DNA of 64,000 nucleotides from Curtobacterium sp. MCLR17_036 (lineage in GTDB: Bacteria > Actinomycetota > Actinomycetes > Actinomycetales > Microbacteriaceae). The position numbers and the translations under genes were made by a program. The stretch is taken from positions 930,001-994,000 of the forward strand of contig NZ_CP126269.1 of assembly GCF_003234445.2 (NCBI RefSeq), given 5' to 3'. Positions within the stretch are counted from its first letter, which is position 1. Each line of letters begins with the position of its first letter. The notes beneath the pieces were generated by a model. That model searched no databases and was not told where the DNA came from. It saw only the letters and a list, made by a program, of their open reading frames with translations. This document shows, one piece after another, positions 35,011 to 43,501 of this stretch.

Positions 35011-36369
35011 GTGACTGACACTGCCAATGACGCTCAGAAGACGGCCACACCGCCCACGACGCCCGTCCCCGTGAGTCCGACCGCCGAGCAGGCGACCGAG
35101 ACCGCCACGTTGACGTACCCCGGGGGCTCGGCAGAGTTCCCGATCCTGCGCAGCGTCGACGGTGCCTCGGCGATCGACATCGCGAGCCTCAAGAAGCAGA
35201 CCGGGCTCAACACGCTCGACTACGGGTTCGTGAACACCGGGGCCACCCGCAGTGCCATCACCTACATCGACGGCGACCAGGGGATCCTGCGCTACCGCGG
35301 CTACCCGATCGACCAGGTCGCGGCGAACTGCACGTACCTCGAGGTCGCCTGGCTCCTCATCTACGGCGAGCTGCCCAGCCCCGCCGAGCTTGAGGCCTTC
35401 GACGCCCGCATCCGTCGGCACACCCTGCTGCACGAGGACCTGCGCCGACTGTTCGACGCCCTGCCGCACTCCGCGCACCCGATGTCGGTGCTGTCGAGCG
35501 CCGTGAGCGCCCTGTCGACCTACTACGAGGACGACATGGACGTCGACGACCCCGAGAAGGTCGAGCTGCAGACCGTCCGGCTCCTCGCGAAGCTGCCCGT
35601 CATCGCCGCCTACGCGCACAAGAAGGCCATCGGGCAGGCGTTCCTGTACCCGGACAACTCGCTGTCGTTCGTCGACAACTTCCTGCGGCTCAACTTCGGC
35701 ACGATGGCCGAGACGTACCAGCCGAACCCGGTGCTCTCGAAGGCCCTCGAGCGCCTGCTCATCCTGCACGAGGACCACGAGCAGAACGCCTCGACGTCGA
35801 CGGTCCGGCTCGTGGGGTCGACGAAGGCGAACATGTTCGCGTCGATCTCGGCCGGCATCAACGCCCTGTACGGCCCGCTGCACGGCGGCGCGAACGAGGC
35901 CGTGCTCGAGATGCTGCAGCAGATCAAGGACTCCGGCGAGCCGGTGTCGCGCTTCGTCGAGCGGGTGAAGAACAAGGAGCAGGGCGTCAAGCTCATGGGC
36001 TTCGGACACCGGGTCTACAAGAACTACGACCCCCGCGCCAAGCTCGTCAAGGAGTCCGCGCACGAGGTCCTCGAGTCCCTCGGCGTGCAGGACGACCTGC
36101 TCGACATCGCGATGGAGCTCGAGCAGATCGCGCTGGAGGACGAGTACTTCGTCAGCCGCAAGCTCTACCCGAACGTCGACTTCTACACGGGCATCATCTA
36201 CAAGGCGATGGGCTTCCCGCCCCGCATGTTCACCGTGCTCTTCGCGATCGGCCGCCTGCCCGGGTGGATCGCACAGTGGCGCGAGCTGAACAACGACCCG
36301 CAGAACAAGATCGGTCGCCCGCAGCAGCTCTACGTCGGAGCCCCGGAGCGCGAGGTCCCGAAGCGCTGA
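35011..36369 (+). CDS. gltA: Citrate synthase, type II
   Basis: A 452-residue citrate synthase of the hexameric bacterial type; it condenses acetyl-CoA and oxaloacetate. The catalytic triad is H291 (GPLHGGANEA), H333 (GFGHRVYKN) and D390 (NVDFYTG), at E. coli-like spacing. The first about 35 residues are a Thr/Pro-rich tail of low complexity, longer than in E. coli. GTG start, leaderless. It stands alone between dapC and a terminator. Confidence 0.97.
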   Translation: MTDTANDAQKTATPPTTPVPVSPTAEQATETATLTYPGGSAEFPILRSVDGASAIDIASLKKQTGLNTLDYGFVNTGATRSAITYIDGDQGILRYRGYPIDQVAANCTYLEVAWLLIYGELPSPAELEAFDARIRRHTLLHEDLRRLFDALPHSAHPMSVLSSAVSALSTYYEDDMDVDDPEKVELQTVRLLAKLPVIAAYAHKKAIGQAFLYPDNSLSFVDNFLRLNFGTMAETYQPNPVLSKALERLLILHEDHEQNASTSTVRLVGSTKANMFASISAGINALYGPLHGGANEAVLEMLQQIKDSGEPVSRFVERVKNKEQGVKLMGFGHRVYKNYDPRAKLVKESAHEVLESLGVQDDLLDIAMELEQIALEDEYFVSRKLYPNVDFYTGIIYKAMGFPPRMFTVLFAIGRLPGWIAQWRELNNDPQNKIGRPQQLYVGAPEREVPKR

Positions 36370-36376
36370 CCGACCG

Positions 36377-36416
36377 CGAACGCCCCGTCCCACGGTTTTG
36401 TGGGGCGGGGCGTTCG
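36377..36416 (+). terminator. Terminator after gltA
   Basis: CGAACGCCCCGTCCCAC pairs with GTGGGGCGGGGCGTTCG (17 bp) around the loop GGTTTT. It starts 7 bases after the stop. Confidence 0.9.
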
Positions 36417-36438
36417 TCCGTGTGGGGGCGCGTCCCTC

Positions 36439-36541
36439 GTGCCGTCCGTGCCGTGCCGTGCTGTGCGTGCCGTTCCGTGCCGTGCCGTGCCGTGCCGTGC
36501 CGTCCGTGCCGTTCCGTGCCGTGCCGTGCCGTGCCGTTCCA
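36439..36541. repeat. GTGCC pentanucleotide microsatellite
   Basis: About 20 imperfect copies of the 5-bp unit GTGCC, with GTTCC and GTCC variants, directly before the 104-bp array. No coding evidence. Confidence 0.85.
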
Positions 36542-36570
36542 TCCCACCCTGCCCCGGGCTCCGGCCGCGC

Positions 36571-37170
36571 GAACGGGCGAAAGAACCGGGTCGCCGGCCG
36601 GGTGCGCTCGGGCCTTTCGCCCGCTCGCGGCGCTCGGGGCTCGGCCACTCGCGGCGCCCCGTGCTCGGCCGGGATCGACGTGCGCGCTCGCGGCCGCTCG
36701 AGCGGGCGGAACACCCGGGTGACCATACAGATGACTCGGGCAGTCCGCCCGCTCGCAGGGTTGGGCGATCGGCAGGGCCGGTGATCCGGGGGCTCGTCGG
36801 GCGAGCGGACGAAAGACCCGGGTGGCCGTGCAAAAGAGTCCGGCATTCTGCCCGCTCGCGGGGTCCGGGCGTTCGGCAGGGCCGGTGATCCGGGGGCCCG
36901 CCGGTCGAGCGGGCGAAAGACCCGGGTGGCCGTGCAGAAGAGTCCGGCATTCCGCCCGCTCGCGGGGCCCTGGCGGTCGTGATGGCCGGCGATCCGAGTG
37001 CCCGTCGGTCGAGCGGGCGAAAGACCCGGGTGGTCGTGCAGAAGAGTCCGGCATTCCGCCCGCTCGCGGGGCACGGGCGCTCGGGGTGGCCGGCGATCCG
37101 AGGGTCCGTCGGTCGAGCGGGCGGAACGTGCGGGTCACGGAGCGAGCGCACCCGGGCATTTCGCCCGCTC
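36571..37170. repeat. 104-bp tandem palindromic array between gltA and dapD
   Basis: Units start at 36700, 36803, 36907, 37011 and 37115 (period 103-104 bp); a more diverged relative lies at 36571. Each unit has a roughly 55-bp imperfect palindrome whose arms are GAGCGGGCG and CGCCCGCTC, then about 50 bp of spacer. The sequence differs from elements A and B but has the same architecture. It lies between converging genes. Frames are open on both strands through it, an effect of high GC. 37171-37338 is unstructured apart from short GC palindromes near the dapD stop. Confidence 0.88.
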
Positions 37171-37338
37171 GGGGCCGGGGGAGATGGAGTGCCGACCGCG
37201 GGGTCGAGTGGGCACGAACTGTCGCCCGAGCGTGCTCCAGGCGACAGGACGTGCACCCTGGGGGGACACGCACGGCAGGTTGCGACCACTCGCGCCGGGC
37301 TGCCGGCCGGACGGGCGAGTGCGTCCCGGCCGGGCGGG

Positions 37339-38310
37339 CTAGGCGTGCAGCGCCGTGTTGAGCTGGATGCCCTCGCCCGCGCGCTGCAGGGCCTCGACGG
37401 CGCCGGTCAGGCTGTTGCGGCGGAACAGCACGTTCGGGGCGCCGGAGAGCTCGGCGGCCTTGACGGTCCGCGGGGTGCCGTCGGGGTTCGGGGCGGCGCC
37501 GACGAGCACGACCTTCGTGCCCGCGGTGACGTAGAGGCCGGCCTCGACCACCGAGTCGTCGCCGAGCGAGATGCCGAGGCCGGCGTTCGCACCGAGCAGT
37601 GCACGCTCGCCGAGGGAGACGCGGTGCGTCCCGCCGCCGGAGAGCGTGCCCATGATCGATGCCCCGCCGCCGATGTCGGTGCCGTTGCCGACGACGACGC
37701 CCTGGGAGACACGGCCCTCGATCATCGCGTCGCCGAGGGTGCCGGCGTTGAAGTTCACGAAGCCCTCGTGCATGACGGTGGTGCCGGGGGCGAGGTGCGC
37801 GCCGAGGCGGACCCGGTTCGCGTCGGCGATGCGCACGCGGTCCGGGACGACGTAGTCGAGCAGGCGGGGGAACTTGTCGACCGCGTGCACGGCGATGCCG
37901 GCGCGCTGCAGCGCTGGGCGCAGGCGGGTGAGGGCGTCCGGGTGGACCGGGCCCGCGTTCGTCCAGGCAACGATCGGCAGGTGCCCGAAGACCCCGTCGA
38001 GGTTGACGGCGTTCGGCTGCACGTGCAGGTGGCTGAGCAGGTGCAGGCGCAGGTAGGCGTCGGGGGTGCTCGCCGGAGCGGCGTCGATCGAGATGGCGGT
38101 GGTGACCGCTTCGATGCGGACCTCGCGGCGGGGGTCCTCGCCGACGTGGGCCTGCAGTTCCGCGGGGAACGTGGCGTCGGCGGGCACGGCGCCGAGGTGC
38201 GTCTCCGGGTACCAGGTGTCGAGCGTCGTGCCGTCGGCGGCGATCGTCGCGAGGCCGTGGCCCCACGCGGCGGTCGGACGGTCGGCGGTCGTGTCGGTGG
38301 TGTCGGTCAC
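37339..38310 (-). CDS. dapD: Tetrahydrodipicolinate N-succinyltransferase
   Basis: A 323-residue left-handed beta-helix acyltransferase of the actinobacterial DapD type. Hexapeptide-repeat stretches run from about residue 160 to 285 ([20 protein letters not shown], then [16 protein letters not shown]). It transfers succinyl from succinyl-CoA to tetrahydrodipicolinate for lysine synthesis. GTG start with a leaderless -10 box; the N-terminal TDTTDTTAD is low complexity. It is divergent from dapE, 143 bases apart, as in mycobacteria. Confidence 0.96.
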   Translation of the reverse strand: MTDTTDTTADRPTAAWGHGLATIAADGTTLDTWYPETHLGAVPADATFPAELQAHVGEDPRREVRIEAVTTAISIDAAPASTPDAYLRLHLLSHLHVQPNAVNLDGVFGHLPIVAWTNAGPVHPDALTRLRPALQRAGIAVHAVDKFPRLLDYVVPDRVRIADANRVRLGAHLAPGTTVMHEGFVNFNAGTLGDAMIEGRVSQGVVVGNGTDIGGGASIMGTLSGGGTHRVSLGERALLGANAGLGISLGDDSVVEAGLYVTAGTKVVLVGAAPNPDGTPRTVKAAELSGAPNVLFRRNSLTGAVEALQRAGEGIQLNTALHA

Positions 38311-38316
38311 CGCACC

Positions 38317-38322
38317 AGGGTA
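38317..38322 (-). promoter_or_regulatory. -10 box of dapD
   Basis: TACCCT on the minus strand, 6 bases before the GTG at 38310. Confidence 0.6.
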
Positions 38323-38441
38323 CCGAGGCGGCGGGACCGGCCACCCGACCGGCTGGACGGACGCTGCCCGGCCGGGACGGGCCTCCCGGACGACGCCCGG
38401 TCGGTGTGGACGCAGGCCAGCGCGACGCCAGGGGCTGCCGA

Positions 38442-38447
38442 TAAGGT
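38442..38447 (+). promoter_or_regulatory. -10 box of dapE
   Basis: TAAGGT, 6 bases before the ATG at 38454. The dapD and dapE promoters share the 143-bp gap. Confidence 0.6.
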
Positions 38448-38453
38448 GACCGC

Positions 38454-39536
38454 ATGCCGGAGCAGCTCGACCTCACCGCCTCGTCCATCGACATCACCCG
38501 CGCCATCTGCGACATCGAGTCGGTGTCCGGCAACGAGCGGGCGCTCGCCGACGCGATCGAGGCGGTGCTCACGCCGCTGCCGCACCTCGAGGTGATCCGC
38601 GACGGCGACGCGATCGTCGCCCGGACGACGCTCGGCCGCGACCGCCGCGTGGTCATCGCCGGGCACATCGACACGGTGCCCCTGAACGGCAACCTGCCGA
38701 CGGAGTTCCGCACGACCGAGGACGGCACCGAGATCCTGTGGGGCCGTGGCACGGTCGACATGAAGGCGGGCTGCGCGGTCCAGCTGAAGCTGGCGCACGA
38801 CCTGACCGAGCCGAACGTCGACGTCACGTGGGTCTTCTACGACCACGAGGAGGTCAGCGACGCGCTGAACGGCCTCGGCCGCCTCGCCCGCACCCGACCC
38901 GAGCTGCTGGCCGGGGACTTCGCGATCCTCGGGGAGCCGTCCGGCGCCCAGATCGAGGGCGGGTGCAACGGCAACCTCCGCGCAGAGGTGCGCGCGTACG
39001 GCAAGCGGTCGCACAGCGCGCGGAGCTGGATCGGCGACAACGCCATCCACAAGGCGGCGCCGATCCTGGCGACGCTCGCCGCCTACGAGCCCCGCACGGT
39101 GACCGTCGACGGCCTCGAGTACCGCGAGGGCCTCAACGCCGTGGGCGTCACGGGCGGCATCGCCGGCAACGTGATCCCGGACGAGGTCATGGTCCACGTG
39201 AACTACCGCTTCGCGCCGTCGCGCTCCGCCGACGAGGCCGTGGCGCACATCCGCGAGCTGTTCGACGGCTACCAGGTGGACATCGTCGACCTCGCCGCGG
39301 GCGCCCGGCCCGGTCTCGATGCCCCGCTCGCGCAGGACTTCGTGGCGGCGGTCGGCGGTCCGGCGCCGCGCCCGAAGTACGGCTGGACCGACGTCGCGCG
39401 GTTCTCGGCGCTCGGCGTGCCTGCCGTCAACTACGGCCCGGGCGAGCCGGTCTTCGCCCACCACGACGACGAGCAGGTGCCCGTCGAGCAGATCACCGCG
39501 GTCGAGGTCGGCCTCCGTCGGTGGCTGACGGCCTGA
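38454..39536 (+). CDS. dapE: Succinyl-diaminopimelate desuccinylase
   Basis: A 360-residue M20 zinc hydrolase. Ligand regions are [21 protein letters not shown], and FYDHEEV (the general-base Glu next to the metal Glu). The lid domain carries the HSAR motif ([11 protein letters not shown]) of DapE. The GW-TDVAR block near the end ([18 protein letters not shown]) is also standard. It releases succinate to give LL-diaminopimelate. The membrane transferase gene downstream overlaps its end by 16 bases. Confidence 0.96.
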   Translation: MPEQLDLTASSIDITRAICDIESVSGNERALADAIEAVLTPLPHLEVIRDGDAIVARTTLGRDRRVVIAGHIDTVPLNGNLPTEFRTTEDGTEILWGRGTVDMKAGCAVQLKLAHDLTEPNVDVTWVFYDHEEVSDALNGLGRLARTRPELLAGDFAILGEPSGAQIEGGCNGNLRAEVRAYGKRSHSARSWIGDNAIHKAAPILATLAAYEPRTVTVDGLEYREGLNAVGVTGGIAGNVIPDEVMVHVNYRFAPSRSADEAVAHIRELFDGYQVDIVDLAAGARPGLDAPLAQDFVAAVGGPAPRPKYGWTDVARFSALGVPAVNYGPGEPVFAHHDDEQVPVEQITAVEVGLRRWLTA

Positions 39537-40765
39537 CGTCCGCCGGGACGACCCGGCGGGGCACCGTGCCCGTCCGCTGGCGTGCCCGGTACCGCACGAT
39601 CCCGTGGTGGGTCCGCACCGCGGTCGTCTACGTGCTCGCCCGGCTCGTCACCGGCGGGATGCTGCTCGCCTTCGCGTCGGTCCAGCCGGCGAACTCGTTC
39701 ACCGGGGCTCGTCCGTCGTACCTGTCGTTCGCGTCCGTCTGGGACGGTGCCTGGTACCGGGTGATCGCCACCGGCGGCTACCCCTCGACACTGCCGGTGG
39801 ACGCCGCCGGGCACGTCACCGAGAACGCGTGGGCGTTCATGCCGGCGTACCCGTTCCTGGTGCGCGGCCTGATGGTGCTGAGCGGGGCGTCGTTCGAGTT
39901 CGTCGCCGTCACGGTGTCGCTCGCCGCGGGCCTGGGCGCTGCCCTCGTCTTCCGACGGCTCGCGGGACGGTTCCTCGACGACGCACGGGCGTCGTTCGCG
40001 ACCCTGCTGTTCTGCGTCGCACCGGTGTCCGCGGTGTTCCAGGTCGCCTACGCCGAGTCGATGGGCCTGTTCCTGCTGCTCGTCGCGCTGCTGCTGGTGG
40101 TGGACCGACGGTGGTGGGCGATGCTGCCCGTCGTCCTGCTGCTCGGCATGACCCGTCCGACCGGACTCGCGTTCGCGTTCTTCCTGGTGCTCTTCGTCGG
40201 CGCCTGGGCGATCCGCCCGGCGTGGGTGCGCGAGTCCGAGCCGCTGACGCTGCGTCGACTCGTGCCCCCGGGCGTCGTCGCGGTGGTGTCCGGGTTGGTC
40301 GGGCTCGCTTGGCCGGCGATCGCCTGGGCGGCGACCGGGGTGCCGAAGGCGTACACCGACACCGAACTGGCCTGGCGGTCGTCGTACATCGGTTGGAAGG
40401 AGCTCGTGCCCTTCGCGCCGTGGGTGCAGGGCTTCGGTTGGTGGTTCCGGCAGCCGGTCGGCGGGGTCCTGCTCGCCGTGGTGCTCATCGGGTTCGCCGC
40501 GTTCGTCGCCATGCCCGCCGCTCGGCGGGTCGGACTGGAGCTCCGGCTGTGGGGCGTCGCGTACCTGGTGTACCTGCTCGCGGTGTTCTTCCCGCAGTCG
40601 AGCACCTGGCGGATCCTCGTGCCCCTCGCCCCGCTGCTCGGCATCGTCGCGCTGCCGCGGTCGCGGGTGTACCGGGTCCTCGTGGTGGCAGTGTGCATCG
40701 GACTGCAGTGGGTGTGGCTGTACCACTGCTGGTGGATCGACGGCTACGACTGGACCCCGCCGTGA
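39521..40765 (+). CDS. Membrane glycosyltransferase-like protein, PIG-V type
   Basis: A 414-residue protein with about ten membrane helices. The first loop has SVWDGAWYRVIATGGYP and then AWAFMPAYPFLVR, matching the W-D-x-x-W/Y and F-x-P-x-Y-P pattern of PIG-V/GT76-like mannosyltransferases that use lipid-linked sugars outside the membrane. That suggests lipoglycan or cell-wall mannosylation. The GTG at 39521 overlaps dapE by 16 bases; a second GTG at 39566 is equally possible. The 3' end overlaps the converging AI-2E-family gene by 22 bases. Confidence 0.78.
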   Translation: MADGLTSAGTTRRGTVPVRWRARYRTIPWWVRTAVVYVLARLVTGGMLLAFASVQPANSFTGARPSYLSFASVWDGAWYRVIATGGYPSTLPVDAAGHVTENAWAFMPAYPFLVRGLMVLSGASFEFVAVTVSLAAGLGAALVFRRLAGRFLDDARASFATLLFCVAPVSAVFQVAYAESMGLFLLLVALLLVVDRRWWAMLPVVLLLGMTRPTGLAFAFFLVLFVGAWAIRPAWVRESEPLTLRRLVPPGVVAVVSGLVGLAWPAIAWAATGVPKAYTDTELAWRSSYIGWKELVPFAPWVQGFGWWFRQPVGGVLLAVVLIGFAAFVAMPAARRVGLELRLWGVAYLVYLLAVFFPQSSTWRILVPLAPLLGIVALPRSRVYRVLVVAVCIGLQWVWLYHCWWIDGYDWTPP

Positions 40766-41976
40766 TCGGTCGTCCGCCCCGCACGGGCGTCGGCGCGGGC
40801 TCGCAGCCGCTCCGCGGTCGTCGCGCGCTCGCGCTGCGGCACCGTCGCTGACACGGGCTCCGGGTCGCCCGGCCGCCAGGCTGCCGCTGCGGTGACCATG
40901 GCGTTCACCGTCGCGATGAACGGCACCGCGAAGAACGCGCCGACGACACCGGCGATCGCGGTGCCCGCGGTCACGCCGAGCACGACGCCGAGTGGGTGCA
41001 CCTTGACCGCGCTGCCCGTCAGGAACGGGTGGAGCACGTGGCTCTCGAGCTGCTGCACGACGATGATGATGCCGAGCATGACGAGGGCCGGTCCGACGCC
41101 GTTGAAGACCAGCGCGATGACCACGGCGAGCACACCGGCGACGATTGCGCCGACCACGGGGACGAACGCGCCGAGGAACACGACCACCGCGATCGGGATC
41201 GCGAGCGGGATCTGCAGCGCCAGCGCTCCGATCATCACGCCGAGGGCGTCGGTGACGGCCACGACGAGCTGCACGCGGATGAAGCTCGTCAGGGTCTTCC
41301 ACCCCGCGTGACCGGCGACGTCGATGCGCGCACGGGCCCGACGCGGGAAGATCCGCACGACCCACCGCCAGATCCGAGCGCCGTCGACGAGCACGAAGAT
41401 CGTCGTGAACACGATGATGAACAGGCCCTCGAGCACGTGCACCGCGCCGGTCCCCGCCGCCTGGAACCCGGACAGGATCGACGAGGCGTGCGCCTGCAGG
41501 TAGCCGGTGCCGCTCGACACGAGCGAGTCGACGTCCTTCGTGGTGATGCCGAAGGGTTGGGTGTCGAGCAGGCTCTGCAGGGACTGGACGCTGTGGTGCA
41601 GCCGGCGTTCGAGCGACGGCAGGTCGGCGCGGACCTGTTCGGTGACGAGCAGCCCCAGCCCGCCGAGCACGAGCACGAGCGCGACGAGGCTCGACAGCAC
41701 GGCGAGCCACTTCGGCCAGCGGTGCCGCTGCAGGAACGCGGACATCGGCGAGAGGAGCGCGCAGACGAGCAGCGCGATGAGGAAGGGCACGACGATGTCC
41801 TGCAGCAGGACCACGAACGCGACCACCACAGCGATCCCGGCACCGATGACCAGGAGTCGCCACGTGAAGGCCGCGCCGATGCGCAGGCCCTCCGGCACCG
41901 GGTCGCCGTACCGCCCGGACCGGCGAGGACGGGCCGCGTCGAGCGAGCGGCGACGCGTGGAGGTGGTGTTCAGCAT
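40744..41976 (-). CDS. AI-2E/PerM family membrane transporter
   Basis: A 410-residue protein of the AI-2E family with about eight membrane segments: paired helices near residues 35-85, a soluble stretch with LERRLHHSVQSLQSLL at 115-170, and a C-terminal bundle containing PIAVVVFLGAFVPVVGAIVA, the family's most conserved loop. Members export AI-2 or ions, or act as Na+/H+ antiporters; the substrate here is unknown. The start is fixed by a leaderless -10 box; the frame stays open further upstream. The C-terminal 45 residues are basic and disordered. Confidence 0.88.
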   Translation of the reverse strand: MLNTTSTRRRSLDAARPRRSGRYGDPVPEGLRIGAAFTWRLLVIGAGIAVVVAFVVLLQDIVVPFLIALLVCALLSPMSAFLQRHRWPKWLAVLSSLVALVLVLGGLGLLVTEQVRADLPSLERRLHHSVQSLQSLLDTQPFGITTKDVDSLVSSGTGYLQAHASSILSGFQAAGTGAVHVLEGLFIIVFTTIFVLVDGARIWRWVVRIFPRRARARIDVAGHAGWKTLTSFIRVQLVVAVTDALGVMIGALALQIPLAIPIAVVVFLGAFVPVVGAIVAGVLAVVIALVFNGVGPALVMLGIIIVVQQLESHVLHPFLTGSAVKVHPLGVVLGVTAGTAIAGVVGAFFAVPFIATVNAMVTAAAAWRPGDPEPVSATVPQRERATTAERLRARADARAGRTTDHGGVQS

Positions 41977-41982
41977 CCGCTG

Positions 41983-41988
41983 AGGGTA
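41983..41988 (-). promoter_or_regulatory. -10 box of the AI-2E-family gene
   Basis: TACCCT on the minus strand, 6 bases before the ATG at 41976. Confidence 0.6.
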
Positions 41989-42063
41989 CGAACGCGAACC
42001 GCGAGAACGCGGCGATCCGACACCCCCAACCTGGGCGGTTTCGCAGTTGCCCCCTCCGTACGG

Positions 42064-42069
42064 GATAAT
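42064..42069 (+). promoter_or_regulatory. -10 box of the DUF3117 gene
   Basis: GATAAT, about 35 bases before the start, so this gene has a real leader with AAAGGGGA as ribosome-binding site. Confidence 0.55.
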
Positions 42070-42103
42070 GGGCCTGCATTTACTGCACGAAAGGGGACAT
42101 CTG

Positions 42104-42274
42104 ATGGCAGCCATGAAGCCGAGGACCGGTGACGGGCCGATGGAGGCTGTTAAGGAGGGTCGACTCATCATCGTGCGGGTTCCGCTCGAAGGTGGAGGCC
42201 GCCTGGTCGTCTCGGTCAACGACGCCGAGGCCAAGGAACTCCACGACGCACTCGCCGAGGTCGTCTCGGCCTAG
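42104..42274 (+). CDS. DUF3117 small protein
   Basis: A 56-residue protein, MAAMKPRTGDGPMEAVKEGR onward, nearly invariant in actinobacteria (Rv1211 in M. tuberculosis). It is a small beta-sheet protein (RLIIVRVPLEGGGRLVVSVN) with a C-terminal helix (DAEAKELHDALAEV). The start is set by the conserved N-terminus and AAAGGGG 8 bases upstream; a longer frame from 42047 is not used. Function unknown. A strong terminator follows, so it is transcribed alone. Confidence 0.95.
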   Translation: MAAMKPRTGDGPMEAVKEGRLIIVRVPLEGGGRLVVSVNDAEAKELHDALAEVVSA

Positions 42275-42291
42275 TACGTCGAAGCACCAGA

Positions 42292-42329
42292 ACGACGGGC
42301 CCGGGGCGTGTACGCCCCGGGCCCGTCGT
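42292..42329 (+). terminator. Terminator after the DUF3117 gene
   Basis: A perfect palindrome with arms ACGACGGGCCCGGGGCGT and its complement, almost no loop, 17 bases after the stop. Confidence 0.9.
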
Positions 42330-42348
42330 CTGCCCACGAGTGACCCGA

Positions 42349-42485
42349 GACGGTCGCGGATCGTCTCGAGACGGTCGCGGGGCGACCCGAGGCAGTCGCG
42401 CAGCGGCCCGAGGCAGTCGCGGATCGTCTCGAGGCGGTCGCGGGGCGGCCCGAGGCAGTCGCGCAGCGGCCCGACGCGGTCGCGG
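42349..42485. repeat. 21-bp tandem repeat with 63-bp higher-order period
   Basis: Six full units of 21 bp, each built as GRCRGTCGCGG... and ending CTCGA or CCCGA, plus a part unit. Units 1-3 and 4-6 resemble each other in order, giving a 63-bp super-repeat. It fills the gap upstream of the ATPase gene and is in frame with it. If translated it would give an SRDGRG/SRAAARG-type tail, but the leaderless promoter at 42541 argues against that. Confidence 0.88.
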
Positions 42486-42540
42486 TGGAGGTCGGGACGT
42501 CGACGCCGCCACCGGCCGTCGCACTGTCGGCACCGTCCGA

Positions 42541-42546
42541 CAGGAT
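42541..42546 (+). promoter_or_regulatory. -10-like box of the ATPase gene
   Basis: CAGGAT, 6 bases before the GTG at 42553; weaker than the TANNNT form seen elsewhere. Confidence 0.4.
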
Positions 42547-42552
42547 GGGTCC

Positions 42553-43281
42553 GTGCCGAGGACCCACCTGCCCATCCGCCGCATCGAGGAGTACCTCGAC
42601 CCCGCCCCGATGCCGCGCGACGTGTGGCCCGCCACCCTCGCCCCGGTGCGGCAGGTGCTCGACGAGGGACTCGACCTCGGCCCGGTCACGGTGTTCGTCG
42701 GCGACAACGGCGTCGGCAAGTCCACCCTCGTCGAGGCGATCGCGCTGCACTTCGGCATGTCGCCGGAGGGCGGGTCCACCCAGTCCGGCCACTCGACGCG
42801 GCCGTCCGAGTCGTCGTTGTGGGAGCACATCGTCCTCCGCCGCGACCCCGGCGCCCCGCGCGGCGGCTTCTTCCTGCGCGCCGAGACCATGCACGGGTTC
42901 TTCACCTACCTCGAGGAGCACCCGAACCGCAGTCGCCCCGAGCCGGTGTTCCACGAGCGGAGCCACGGGGAGTCCTTCCTGGACTTCGTGATCGACCGTG
43001 CGCGGTGGCCCGGGCTCTGGATCCTCGACGAGCCGGAGTCGGCGCTGTCGTTCTCGGGGTGCCTGACGCTCATCGCGCTGCTGCGGTCGATCGTCGAGAC
43101 CGGCGTCGGGCAGGTGGTGCTGTCGACGCACTCGCCCGTGCTCGCCGCGTTCCCGGGAGCGACGATCCACGAGGTGGGGGAGTGGGGGCTGCGGCGCACC
43201 GAGTGGGCCGACCTGGACCTCGTGCGGAACCAGCGGGCGTTCCTCGAGGCCCCGGAGCGGTACCTCCGGCATCTCGACTGA
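42553..43281 (+). CDS. Small stand-alone ABC-like AAA ATPase
   Basis: A 242-residue ATPase of the ABC/Rad50-like class without coiled coil. Walker A is GDNGVGKST (50-58), a signature-like SHGES lies at 137-141, Walker B is LWILDEPESALS (155-166) with catalytic Glu, and the H-loop is STHSP (191-195). This order matches predicted ATPases of the COG3910 type. No partner (nuclease, TOPRIM or permease) is adjacent. Role unknown; maintenance of DNA or RNA is a guess. It stands where glycogen genes sit in mycobacteria, so it is probably a lineage-specific insertion. Confidence 0.85.
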   Translation: MPRTHLPIRRIEEYLDPAPMPRDVWPATLAPVRQVLDEGLDLGPVTVFVGDNGVGKSTLVEAIALHFGMSPEGGSTQSGHSTRPSESSLWEHIVLRRDPGAPRGGFFLRAETMHGFFTYLEEHPNRSRPEPVFHERSHGESFLDFVIDRARWPGLWILDEPESALSFSGCLTLIALLRSIVETGVGQVVLSTHSPVLAAFPGATIHEVGEWGLRRTEWADLDLVRNQRAFLEAPERYLRHLD

Positions 43282-43295
43282 GCCGGCGGCGGACA

Positions 43296-43440
43296 GTCGA
43301 CGCCGACGCCAGCGCCGACGCCGGGGTCGACGCCGGCCGGCCGACCCCGCCGTCGGTCGACACCGCGGCCGGTCGACGCCGACGCCGCGGTCGACGCCGG
43401 CCGGCCCCGCGACCGGTCGGCGCCCGCGAGCGCCCGACGT
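43296..43440. repeat. GTCGACGCC short-repeat tract
   Basis: Several copies of GTCGACGCC and close variants, some followed by GGCCGGCC, between the converging ATPase and O-methyltransferase genes. Both strands stay open through it, but no gene is supported. 43441-43501 is similar but weaker. Confidence 0.7.
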
Positions 43441-43501
43441 CGCAGCCACTCGACGCCGCAGCCACCCACCACCATCGCCGCGGCGGCACGTGGCGATCGC
43501 G

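Noticed and set aside
34786..38827. Very long open frames antisense to dapC/gltA and across the 104-bp array on both strands
   Set aside because: They read through the reverse of well-supported genes and through repeats, have no family motifs and no promoter or ribosome-binding site. High GC content removes stop codons.
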